This document shows, in pieces, positions 1 through 6,625 of a DNA stretch of 8,955 bases. A program made the translations under genes and the position numbers. The DNA is taken from positions 1-8,955 of the forward strand of contig JAGQIB010000344.1 in NCBI GenBank assembly GCA_020431545.1, written 5' to 3'. Position 1 is the stretch's first letter, and each line of letters starts with the position of its first letter. The notes under the pieces were generated by a model. It was not told where the DNA came from. It was given only the letters and a program-made list of their open reading frames with translations, and searched no databases. This stretch comes from Gemmatimonadota bacterium (GTDB lineage: Bacteria; ARS69).

Positions 1-248
1 TCTGGGCGGAGTGGTGCGGCCCCTGTCGCCTGATCGGTCCGGTGCTCGACGAGCTGGCCGGCGAGTACGGCGGCAAGATGAAGATCACGAAGCTGAACGT
101 CGACGAGAATCCGGCCGTGGCCGGCCAGTACGGCGTCCGTTCGATTCCCACGCTCCTGTTCTTCAAGGGCGGGCAGATCGTCGATCAGGTGATCGGCGCG
201 GTCCCGAAGTCCGAGCTCAAGAAGCGGTTCGACGCGACGCTCGCCTGA
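1..248 (+). CDS. trxA: Thioredoxin, 3' part (5' end outside window)
   Basis: This is a small cytoplasmic protein-disulfide reductase that passes electrons from thioredoxin reductase to target proteins. The reading frame is open from base 3, and the first visible residues are W-A-E-W-C-G-P-C, the classic thioredoxin active site. Next come the cis-proline segment S-I-P-T and the F-F-K-G-G turn, and the stop is TGA at 246-248. The 81 visible residues align almost without gaps to residues 28-108 of E. coli TrxA as I recall it, so only about 27 N-terminal residues are missing upstream of the window. All key residues visible here (both active-site cysteines and the cis-proline) are intact. It is followed by GC-rich hairpins and a gap of about 240 bp, so it is probably transcribed separately from the downstream operon. 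The family call is very secure. Confidence 0.95.
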   Translation, partial: WAEWCGPCRLIGPVLDELAGEYGGKMKITKLNVDENPAVAGQYGVRSIPTLLFFKGGQIVDQVIGAVPKSELKKRFDATLA

Positions 249-294
249 TCGCGAAAGCGCGCGCGGGCCAAGAAAAGCGAAAGAACGCAAGGGT

Positions 295-322
295 GCGGGC
301 CGGGGGGTGACCTCCGGCCCGC
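295..322 (+). terminator. Probable intrinsic terminator after trxA
   Basis: A 12-bp stem, GCGGGCCGG plus GGG pairing with CCT plus CCGGCCCGC (one G-U pair), closes a GTGA (GNRA-type) tetraloop. It begins 46 bases after the thioredoxin stop. An A-rich stretch precedes it, but only a short T-run (TCGTTT) follows at about 327-332, so it is not a textbook terminator. It may instead act as a 3'-end-stabilising hairpin or work together with Rho. Confidence 0.55.
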
Positions 323-331
323 GCCTCGTTT

Positions 332-352
332 GCGGCGCCCGGCCTGCGCCGC
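332..352 (+). other. Second GC-rich hairpin downstream of trxA
   Basis: GCGGCGC (332-338) and GCGCCGC (346-352) form a perfect 7-bp stem around a 7-base loop, ten bases after the preceding hairpin. No T-run follows. It may be a backup termination or RNA-stability element. In DNA this GC-rich such a hairpin could also arise by chance. Confidence 0.3.
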
Positions 353-490
353 GGGCCCCGGCCGCCGGATCGGGGAACCAGGGCGCTCCCGACGGGTTCG
401 CGGAACGTCGAACGGGGATTGACCTTCCCTCTCCGCCCGTTTCGTCCGATCATTCCCGCCCGAAGACTCGAAACCCCGGGGGTCAGGTCC

Positions 491-2656
491 ATGCGCGCTC
501 GTCCGTTCGCGTCCGCAATGTCGCTCGTGGCAGTTCTGGCACTCGGCGTCGGCTCGGCCCTCGCCGACGAGATCGCCCGGGCGGCGATCACGGTCGACGC
601 CACGACTCCGGACACACGCGTCACCGGCAAGCTCTCCTACACCGCGAATCTTCAGGGCGGGCCGCGGGCCGAGATCTCGCTGTGGTGGGCGCCGGGAATC
701 ACGGTCGAGCAGGCGACGGCGGACGGTCGAGCGCTCGGCGTGAGCGAGGCGGGCGAGCGAGGAGGGCGTCGCGGCTGGAAGATCACGCTTCCGTCGCCGA
801 TCCCCGCCGGAGAAACCCGCGACATCGACGTCTCCTGGGTCGTCGCCGCGCGGGGGATGGCCGGTATCGCTCCCGGGATCGAAACGGGACGTCTGCTCCC
901 GGGATCCGGCTGGTTCCCGTCCACGTCGCCCGAGCTGGACGAGCGGCCGGCGCACTCCCTCGAGTTTCGCGGCGTCGCCGGGGCGACCGGAGTCGCCGCC
1001 GGGAACGCCACGGGCAACGGTTCCGGCTGGGCGAGTCCGGCCGCGGCTCGCCCGTACGTGGTCTGGGGTCCGTACCGCGCGGAGTCGATCGAGTTCGCGG
1101 GTCGCCCGGCGGTGGCGTACCGCACCCCGACCGACACCGGCGAGGTTCCGCGTCTGGATCGTCTCGGACGGATCCTCGAGTCCATGGAAGCCGGCATCGG
1201 AAGGGACTCGGCCGCGGGCGACTTCAAGCTCGTCGACGTGGCGGACGGCGTGGCGTGGGGCGGTCTGAGCACGCTGTTCTGGGACGAGTCCGCGACGGCC
1301 TCGCTTGCCGCCGGGGGGCGCGACGCCTGGCTGCACGAGCGCGATCTCGCCGGCGCCCTGGCCGCCACGCAGTGGACCGAGAGGTACCGATTCCTCGGAG
1401 ATCAGGCGGCGTTCCTGTCGCGCGCGCTCGCGCTCTACCTCGGCGACGTCGCGACGATCACGCTCGACAACTCCGACGATCTGATTCCCACCGAGCGGAT
1501 CGTGATCGGCTCGCGCAAGGAGGACTTCCTCGCCGGCCGCGCGGACGGCGACCTGCCGTTGCTCGGCCTCCCGGCGAGCGGCCCCCGGGCGACCTGGGTG
1601 CTGGCCACGCGCGGCGCGCTGGTCGCGCACATGCTCGCCGAAGCCTGTCCCTCGCGTTCGCACTTCATCTCGTTCCTGCGACTGTTCAAGGAGCACTACG
1701 AGAACCGCGATGTCGACGCTTCCGTGTTCTCGGCGGATCTTGCCCGCGCGTTCCCGAACCAGCACACGTTCCTCGAGCCGTACTTCCGCACCACGGAGCT
1801 GCCGAACTTCGTGGTCAAGGACCACGCTCCCGACACGAAGCCGGGCGTGAAGGACCGCTACCGCGTTCAGATCGAGAACGAGGGTCCGGTCGCCGGGCCG
1901 GTCGAGATCGTGACCTTCACCGGGAACAGCCAGTTCCTGCGGTCGTTCCGCACGTTCATCGACGCGGGGCAGACCGGAGGCGTCACGTTCCGTGACGCCG
2001 GGCGCATCGCGCGGATCGAGATCGATCCCCGGGGCGCGAACCTCACGTCGTCGCGCGGCGCCACGATCGTGGTGGAGGGCGGCGGGGAAGGACCGCAGCA
2101 GCCGCTCGTTCCGGCGTTCCCGATCCTCTCGGGGACGTCGCGCCCTTACGAGGTGCAGAACTTCTCGCTGGATCTGCCGTCTCTCAAGATCCGCAACTTC
2201 AACGGATTCGTGCACTGGTGGCAGACCTACCACGGCCCGAGCGCCGCGACGTTGATCGGCGAGGGGGACGTGGAGATCGTGCCGGACGGCGAGCTCGCCG
2301 CCGTGTTCGAGGAGAAGATGCACCGTACGTCGCTCAAGTTCGCCGCCCGCGACATCTTCCTTCGCTTCCCGCTCGACGCGTGGCCGCAGTTCGAGAAGCA
2401 GCTCGGTGCCGCCATGGAAGAGCTGTCGTCCGAGCAGGAGCATCGCCGCCGCTTCTCCTACGAACACTCGTTCCCGACGTACTTCTTCGAGGAGTCGCGC
2501 GCGCAGGTGCCGCCGCCGGGTTCTGTGCTGGCCACGTTCGAGATCAGCGGCGACGAGCGTCGCGCGTGGGTGCGCTGGCCCCAGGCCGACGGGCGGACCA
2601 CGATGCGCCTGTGGGATCACCTGCGCGGCACGACCATCTGGGAGGAAACGCGCTGA
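491..2656 (+). CDS. Secreted inactive M1-like (gluzincin) pseudo-peptidase
   Basis: The protein has 721 residues. The ATG at 491 is chosen because it gives a clean Sec signal peptide: MRAR n-region, hydrophobic core, and A-L-A then D cleavage after residue 25. A poor Shine-Dalgarno (GGGGG, 478-482) precedes it; a TTG at 419 is the longer alternative. Residues ~26-170 look like a beta-rich N-terminal domain. Residues ~250-330 resemble the M1 aminopeptidase catalytic core: a G-G-L segment at 257-259 lies where G-G-M-E-N is expected, then L-A-G-A-L-A-A at 286-292 replaces I-A-H-E-L-A-H, then exactly 18 residues later F-L-S-R-A-L-A-L-Y replaces W-L-S-E-G-x-A-x-Y. The three zinc ligands and the catalytic Glu are therefore G288, A292, R311 and A289. 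A beta-rich part follows at ~450-550, then a C-terminal region I do not recognise. I infer a periplasmic, catalytically dead scaffold or binding protein. It heads an operon, and its stop overlaps the next gene by 4 bases. Confidence 0.72.
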   Translation: MRARPFASAMSLVAVLALGVGSALADEIARAAITVDATTPDTRVTGKLSYTANLQGGPRAEISLWWAPGITVEQATADGRALGVSEAGERGGRRGWKITLPSPIPAGETRDIDVSWVVAARGMAGIAPGIETGRLLPGSGWFPSTSPELDERPAHSLEFRGVAGATGVAAGNATGNGSGWASPAAARPYVVWGPYRAESIEFAGRPAVAYRTPTDTGEVPRLDRLGRILESMEAGIGRDSAAGDFKLVDVADGVAWGGLSTLFWDESATASLAAGGRDAWLHERDLAGALAATQWTERYRFLGDQAAFLSRALALYLGDVATITLDNSDDLIPTERIVIGSRKEDFLAGRADGDLPLLGLPASGPRATWVLATRGALVAHMLAEACPSRSHFISFLRLFKEHYENRDVDASVFSADLARAFPNQHTFLEPYFRTTELPNFVVKDHAPDTKPGVKDRYRVQIENEGPVAGPVEIVTFTGNSQFLRSFRTFIDAGQTGGVTFRDAGRIARIEIDPRGANLTSSRGATIVVEGGGEGPQQPLVPAFPILSGTSRPYEVQNFSLDLPSLKIRNFNGFVHWWQTYHGPSAATLIGEGDVEIVPDGELAAVFEEKMHRTSLKFAARDIFLRFPLDAWPQFEKQLGAAMEELSSEQEHRRRFSYEHSFPTYFFEESRAQVPPPGSVLATFEISGDERRAWVRWPQADGRTTMRLWDHLRGTTIWEETR
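2641..2645 (+). promoter_or_regulatory. Ribosome binding site supporting the CTG start at 2653
   Basis: GGAGG lies seven bases upstream of CTG 2653-2655, inside the last codons of the preceding gene. No ATG, GTG or TTG in the correct frame sits at a suitable distance from it, so it supports the CTG as the start. Confidence 0.55.
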
Positions 2657-3783
2657 TTCCGCGGGCGCTCCGACGCTCGCTGGGCGTCGTGGTGATTCCG
2701 CTGGCACTCGCGCAATGCGCCTCGCCGGAGTACCGCAACTACTCGCTGCCCGAAGCGCTCGCTCCCGAGCCGCCGCCGGCGTCCGACGCCCCGGCCGCGC
2801 AGCTCGACGACACGAACTCGGAGTCGTTGCCGGGCGGCATCCGGCTCGTCCACGCGGATCGCGCCCGTCCCGCCCCTGCGTTCCGGTTCTCGGACGCACG
2901 CGGCGGAGTGCACACGAACGACTCGCTCGAGGGTCGCGTCGTGTGGGTGGACCTGTGGGCGACGTGGTGCGCCACCTGCATCGCGGAGTTTCCTCGCGTG
3001 CGCGAGCTGCAGGACCGCCGGCGGGACCGTGGCCTCGTGGTTCTCGGAGTGTGTCGCGACTCCCCGCACGCGGAGTTCACGCGCATCGCCGGCAAGGCCT
3101 GGGTGGAAGGACTCGCGCTGGTCGACGCCTCCGCGTATCGCGACTTCCCGTTCCCGTACGCCGCGTTCCCGACCTCGGTGCTGCTCGATCGGGCCGGTCG
3201 GGTGCGCGCGTACTGGCGCGGACATCGCGACCTCGCGGCCGTCGAGTCCACGCTCGACCGGTTGCTGGAGGAGCCGTGGGACGGCGAACCGCTCGGGTCG
3301 CCGGCGCCGCCGGTGATCGTGCTGCCGGAGCCGGAGCCGCTGCCCACTTCCGCCGACGTCGTGACCGGGGAGTTCGTGACCGAGGAGCGCTCGCTCGACG
3401 CCGACGGCTACTATCGTGCGCGCGTCCGGCTCGAGGTCTCCGAGGGCTGGCATCTCGCCTCCGCCGGCGAACCCGGCCTCGTGGGGCTCGACGTGAAGCT
3501 CGTCGACTCGCCCGCGATCCGCACGTTCGATCGTTTGCTGCCGCGGCCCGCCGAGCGGGAGATCGCGGGGATCCTCCAGTCGGTCTACGATGGGCGCGTG
3601 GAGATGCAGATCTTCGGATTCCTCGAGGCGGCCGGACCACCCGGGGAGCGGATTCCGCTTCGGGTCGTCGCGTCCGTGCAGGCCTGCGACGACAGCAAGT
3701 GTCTCCTACCGGCGGAGATCCCGCTGCAAGTCGAGTTCGTGCGTCCGCGGACCGAGCGCGAGAGCGACGGGGGGCTCAGGTGA
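2653..3783 (+). CDS. Periplasmic TlpA-like thioredoxin fused to a DsbD-alpha-like domain
   Basis: With a CTG start the protein has 376 residues. CTG fits a GGAGG seven bases upstream, a CTGA overlap with the preceding stop, and a good signal peptide (basic R-A-L-R-R then G-V-V-V-I-P-L-A-L-A). GTG at 2611 or 2689 are alternatives. Cys22 follows L-A-Q, a poor lipobox, so lipidation is uncertain. A proline-rich linker spans ~34-75. The thioredoxin domain covers ~75-215, with W-A-T-W-C-A-T-C (C106, C109) and cis-Pro173 in F-P-T-S, as in TlpA/ResA membrane-anchored reductases. A second Pro-rich linker (~216-235) leads to a beta-rich domain ending in A-C-D-D-S-K-C-L-L-P (C344, C349). This matches the DsbD N-terminal domain (DsbD-alpha), whose paired cysteines pass electrons to periplasmic partners. 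The DsbD membrane domain is absent. I infer a soluble or membrane-anchored thiol relay. It is cotranscribed with the pseudo-peptidase and the kinase, whose GTG overlaps its stop. Confidence 0.82.
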   Translation: MIPRALRRSLGVVVIPLALAQCASPEYRNYSLPEALAPEPPPASDAPAAQLDDTNSESLPGGIRLVHADRARPAPAFRFSDARGGVHTNDSLEGRVVWVDLWATWCATCIAEFPRVRELQDRRRDRGLVVLGVCRDSPHAEFTRIAGKAWVEGLALVDASAYRDFPFPYAAFPTSVLLDRAGRVRAYWRGHRDLAAVESTLDRLLEEPWDGEPLGSPAPPVIVLPEPEPLPTSADVVTGEFVTEERSLDADGYYRARVRLEVSEGWHLASAGEPGLVGLDVKLVDSPAIRTFDRLLPRPAEREIAGILQSVYDGRVEMQIFGFLEAAGPPGERIPLRVVASVQACDDSKCLLPAEIPLQVEFVRPRTERESDGGLR

Positions 3784-5099
3784 GCGGTCGCCGGGCCGGT
3801 TCCGCCCGCGGCGTCCTGCTGCTCGTCTTTCTGATCCTCACGCTGGTCATCATCAACGGATCGAACTGGTTCGTTCTCTCTCGCGTGCGCGGATCGCTGG
3901 AGCGCGAGCTCGGCTTGCGGCTCGTCACGGTGGCGACGTCGGCGGTGAGCGCCGCCACTCCGGACCTGCTCCTCGCGCCGGACGTCGCGTCGGACCGCTT
4001 TGTCCGCCGAACGCTCGAGGAGATCTCGCTGCGCCACGATCTCGACGACATCTTCCTGCTCGATCCGGATGGCAACCTCCTGTTCGCACTCGCCGGTGAG
4101 GAATCGCTCGGCGACGCGATCCTCGGGGCGGACCCGGCGCCGCTCGCCCGGGCTGCGGCCGGCGTCGCGTCCGCGTCGACCACGATCCGGGTGGAGGGCA
4201 CGGACCGTCAGGCCGGCTACGCACCGGTCGAGGACTGGGACGGCACGACGGAGGCCGTTCTCGCGGTGACCGCGAGCGGCGGCTTCCTGGCGACCTGGCC
4301 CGCGCTTTCGCGCACGCTCACGGCGATCTCGATCGGCAGTGCGGTGCTGGTGGCGGGACTCGCCGCGTTCTTCTTCGGTATGTCGCGGCGACTCGCCACC
4401 ACGGAGGCGGCGCTCGCGCGCAACGAGGTCCTCACGTCGATGGGAATGATGGCCGCCGGCGTGGCGCACGAGATCCGCAATCCGCTCGCGATCATCTCCG
4501 GCACCGCGGAACGGCTGAAGCGCAAGTTCGGCGCCGGTTCGGACGATCCGCTGTTCGAGTACATCCCGGAGGAGGTCGAACGTCTGAACGGGATCGTGGA
4601 GAGCTACCTGCGTTTCGCGCGGGACGAGAGTCCAGTCCTCGCGCCCGCCGACCTCGCGGCGCTCGCCGAACGGAGCGTGCGGCTCGCGCGCGAGGAGCTC
4701 GGGCGCGGGGGAGTCGAGATCCTGGTGAGCGGAACGGAGTCACCGGCGGCGGTGGACGTCGACGCGCCGCGGTTCCACCAGGTGATGCTCAATCTGCTGC
4801 TGAACGCGGCCCAGGCGATGCCGGACGGCGGCCGGATCGACGTGACGCTCACGCGCGAAGCGGGGCGGGCTCGCCTCGCCGTGAAGGACCAGGGCTCCGG
4901 CTTCTCGGAGGAGGCGTTGCGGGTGGGTTTCGAGCCGTTCTTCACCACGAAGGAGCAGGGTTCGGGACTCGGGCTCACGATGGTGCGGAGGATCGTGGAG
5001 GCGCACGCGGGTTTCGTGACGCTCGCCAACGATCCCGCCGGCGGTGCTATCGTGGCGATCGACCTGCCGATGCGACGCGACGCGGAGGAGAACCCCTGA
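3780..5099 (+). CDS. Two-TM sensor histidine kinase of the NtrB/ZraS/AtoS type
   Basis: The kinase has 439 residues. GTG at 3780 overlaps the upstream stop as GTGA, with a G-run Shine-Dalgarno just before it. Order of parts: TM1 at ~11-33; a periplasmic sensor of ~145 residues with a Cache/PAS-like strand (D-I-F-L-L-D-P-D-G-N-L-L-F); TM2 at ~181-201; a short linker without an evident HAMP domain; a HisKA domain with H-E-I-R-N-P, phospho-accepting His230; and a HATPase with N-box N342 (N-L-L-L-N-A-A), G1 box D-Q-G-S-G from D370, F-box F-E-P-F-F-T-T-K, and G2 G-S-G-L-G-L at 394-399. All catalytic motifs are intact. It would autophosphorylate in response to a periplasmic cue and pass the phosphate to the activator encoded next, which overlaps its stop by one base. 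The ligand is unknown. The two envelope proteins encoded upstream in the same operon are plausible accessory sensors, but that is inference. Confidence 0.93.
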   Translation: MSGRRAGSARGVLLLVFLILTLVIINGSNWFVLSRVRGSLERELGLRLVTVATSAVSAATPDLLLAPDVASDRFVRRTLEEISLRHDLDDIFLLDPDGNLLFALAGEESLGDAILGADPAPLARAAAGVASASTTIRVEGTDRQAGYAPVEDWDGTTEAVLAVTASGGFLATWPALSRTLTAISIGSAVLVAGLAAFFFGMSRRLATTEAALARNEVLTSMGMMAAGVAHEIRNPLAIISGTAERLKRKFGAGSDDPLFEYIPEEVERLNGIVESYLRFARDESPVLAPADLAALAERSVRLAREELGRGGVEILVSGTESPAAVDVDAPRFHQVMLNLLLNAAQAMPDGGRIDVTLTREAGRARLAVKDQGSGFSEEALRVGFEPFFTTKEQGSGLGLTMVRRIVEAHAGFVTLANDPAGGAIVAIDLPMRRDAEENP

Positions 5100-6433
5100 T
5101 GGCGACGATCCTGGTCGTCGACGACGAGGTCAAGCTCACCACCCTGCTCGGTGGTGAGCTGGAGGACGAGGGCCACGACGTCACGGTGGCGAACGACGGC
5201 GACGACGCGGTGCGCCTGCTGCAGGCGAAGCGCTTCGACGTGGTGCTCACCGACCTGCGACTCGGCCGCACGAACGGTCTCGAGGTGCTCCGCCGGGCGA
5301 AGGCCGCCGATCCGGCGACGGTGGTGCTGCTCATGACCGCGTACGCGTCGGTGGCGACGGCGGTGGAGGCGATGAAGGAAGGAGCCTCCGACTACCTGGA
5401 GAAGCCCGTCAACTTCGACAAGCTGAAGCTCGTGCTCGCGCGCGCGCTCGAGAACCGGCGGCTCGCAGACGAGAATCGCTTCCTCCGCGAGCGGATGCGG
5501 GCCGGAGACGTCGGGGCGGACACGATGGTGCGCGGGCGGAGCGCCGCGATGCGCGCCGTGCTCGCGCTCGTGGAAAAGGTCGCCCCGACCGACGCGACGG
5601 TGCTGCTCACCGGCGAGAGCGGAACCGGCAAGGAAGTCGTGGCGCGCGCGATCCACGAGTGGTCGGATCGAAAGGAACAGCCGCTCGTGGCGGTGAACTG
5701 TGCGGCCCTCTCCGAGACCCTGCTCGAGTCCGAGCTGTTCGGCCACGAGAAGGGAGCGTTCACGGACGCGCGGGAGCGCAAGCTCGGCTGGTTCGAGGTC
5801 GCGCGCGCGGGGACGATCTTCCTGGACGAGATCGGCGAGGTCTCGCCCTCGACCCAGGCGAAGCTGCTGCGCGTACTGGAGGACCGCCGGTTCCATCGGC
5901 TCGGAGGCTCCGAGTTGATCGAGGCACGGGCACGCGTGGTGGCCGCGACGAACCGGGATCTGCCGGCCGCGATCATCGCCGGCGCGTTTCGCGAGGACCT
6001 GTTCTACCGACTGAACGTCTTTCCGATCGCGTTGCCTCCGCTGCGGGCCCGGCGCGAGGATCTGCCCGAACTGATCCGCCACTTCCTCGGACGCACGAGC
6101 TACCGGGGTCCGGGACTGACGGAGGACGCGATGGAGGCACTCGCCGAGTACGACTGGCCCGGCAATCTGCGCGAGCTCCGCAACGTGATGGAACGCGCCG
6201 CGATCCTGGCGGGGACGGCTGCGATCGGTCGGGCGGAGATCCACGTCCCGGAGGCCCGACGCGTGTCGGCCGCGCCGGGCGCGACCGCCGACGGCACGCT
6301 CGGGGAGACCGAGGAACGGATGATCCGCGACGCGCTCGCGCGAGCGGGGGGAAACAAGTCGGAGGCGGCCCGCCTGCTCGGAATCACGAGGCGGACCCTC
6401 TACGGTCGCCTGGAGCGGTACGGCATCGAGTGA
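5099..6433 (+). CDS. NtrC-family sigma-54-dependent response regulator
   Basis: The protein has 444 residues. ATG at 5099 shares one base with the kinase stop (TGATG) and has GGAGGAG at 5084-5090. The receiver domain spans ~1-115: acidic pocket D8/D9, phospho-acceptor D52 (V-L-T-D-L-R-L), T80 and K102. The AAA+ domain spans ~140-380: Walker A G-E-S-G-T-G-K-E at 172-179, Walker B F-L-D-E-I-G-E with D243/E244, and the sigma-54-contact loop at 219-224, which reads G-A-F-T-D-A rather than the usual G-A-F-T-G-A. The C-terminal Fis-type helix-turn-helix is at ~405-444 (G-G-N-K-S-E-A-A-R-L-L-G-I, then R-R-T-L-Y). Once phosphorylated by the adjacent kinase it would oligomerise on upstream DNA and remodel the sigma-54 holoenzyme. 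A sigma-54 promoter lies 130 bases after its stop, so the adjacent downstream operon is the obvious target. Confidence 0.95.
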   Translation: MATILVVDDEVKLTTLLGGELEDEGHDVTVANDGDDAVRLLQAKRFDVVLTDLRLGRTNGLEVLRRAKAADPATVVLLMTAYASVATAVEAMKEGASDYLEKPVNFDKLKLVLARALENRRLADENRFLRERMRAGDVGADTMVRGRSAAMRAVLALVEKVAPTDATVLLTGESGTGKEVVARAIHEWSDRKEQPLVAVNCAALSETLLESELFGHEKGAFTDARERKLGWFEVARAGTIFLDEIGEVSPSTQAKLLRVLEDRRFHRLGGSELIEARARVVAATNRDLPAAIIAGAFREDLFYRLNVFPIALPPLRARREDLPELIRHFLGRTSYRGPGLTEDAMEALAEYDWPGNLRELRNVMERAAILAGTAAIGRAEIHVPEARRVSAAPGATADGTLGETEERMIRDALARAGGNKSEAARLLGITRRTLYGRLERYGIE

Positions 6434-6446
6434 ACCGCACGGTTCA
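6431..6446. promoter_or_regulatory. Palindromic candidate activator-binding site (UAS)
   Basis: TGAACC-GCAC-GGTTCA is a perfect dyad with 6-bp arms and a 4-base centre. Its first three bases are the activator's stop codon. The layout resembles NtrC-type sites (TGCAC-N5-GTGCA class). Its centre lies about 150 bp upstream of the transcription start predicted from the sigma-54 promoter, a usual distance for enhancer sites. A degenerate second copy may start at 6454 (TGCCCCGTGCCGGTCA, 10 of 16 positions the same), 23 bp further on. Assignment to the adjacent regulator is inference. Confidence 0.5.
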
Positions 6447-6480
6447 GTCCAGTTGCCCCGTGCCGGTCAGTCGGAGGCTC

Positions 6481-6509
6481 CGGCCCCCGGCGTCGGCGCG
6501 CCCGGGCCG
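6481..6509 (+). terminator. Weak hairpin after the activator gene
   Basis: CGGCCC (6481-6486) and GGGCCG (6504-6509) can pair around a 17-base GC-rich loop, about 50 bases after the activator's stop. No T-run follows. It could help end the two-component operon before the sigma-54 promoter, but a chance GC-rich hairpin is equally possible. Confidence 0.22.
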
Positions 6510-6562
6510 CAGAAGTGGTGGGCGGGCAAGGACTTCCGACGAACGCAGGGTGCTCGCACGAC

Positions 6563-6578
6563 TGGCACGACCTCTGCA
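6563..6578 (+). promoter_or_regulatory. Sigma-54 (RpoN) promoter, -24/-12 type
   Basis: TGGCACGACCTCTGCA matches the consensus TGGCACR-N4-TTGCW at every defined position except one (C for the first T of TTGC). The invariant GG and GC have the correct spacing. Transcription would start near 6589, giving a leader of roughly 48 bases before the ATG at 6637. The sigma-54 activator is encoded directly upstream, and a palindromic candidate enhancer lies at a suitable distance, so sequence and context agree. Confidence 0.85.
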
Positions 6579-6625
6579 CGGGATTCCGGCAGAATCGATC
6601 CCGAGGGCGATGGCCCCCGGCACGC

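Noticed and set aside
419..453. Sigma-70 promoter (TTGACC ... GATCAT) for the 491 operon
   Set aside because: The -35 box is good, but the only -10-like hexamer is 23 bases away, too far for a normal spacer, so no promoter feature is called.
1334..1348. H-E-R-D-L in the pseudo-peptidase as a possible zinc motif
   Set aside because: It has H-E but lacks the second His (H-E-x-x-L). The M1-like flanks and the 18-residue spacing align to G-A-L-A-A instead.
307..1995. 562-codon + strand frame overlapping the pseudo-peptidase gene
   Set aside because: It is a highly Arg/Gly-rich frame-shifted shadow of the 491-2656 gene, without domains or a proper start context.
185..2899. 904-codon open frame on the minus strand opposite the pseudo-peptidase gene
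   Set aside because: Its translation is Arg/Gly/Pro-rich with no motifs. It mirrors a + strand gene with a signal peptide and consistent GC-rich third positions, and such shadows are common in GC-rich DNA.
4604..6244. 546-codon minus-strand open frame opposite the kinase and activator
   Set aside because: The + strand here carries unmistakable kinase and NtrC motifs in unbroken frames. The antisense product has no recognisable domain.
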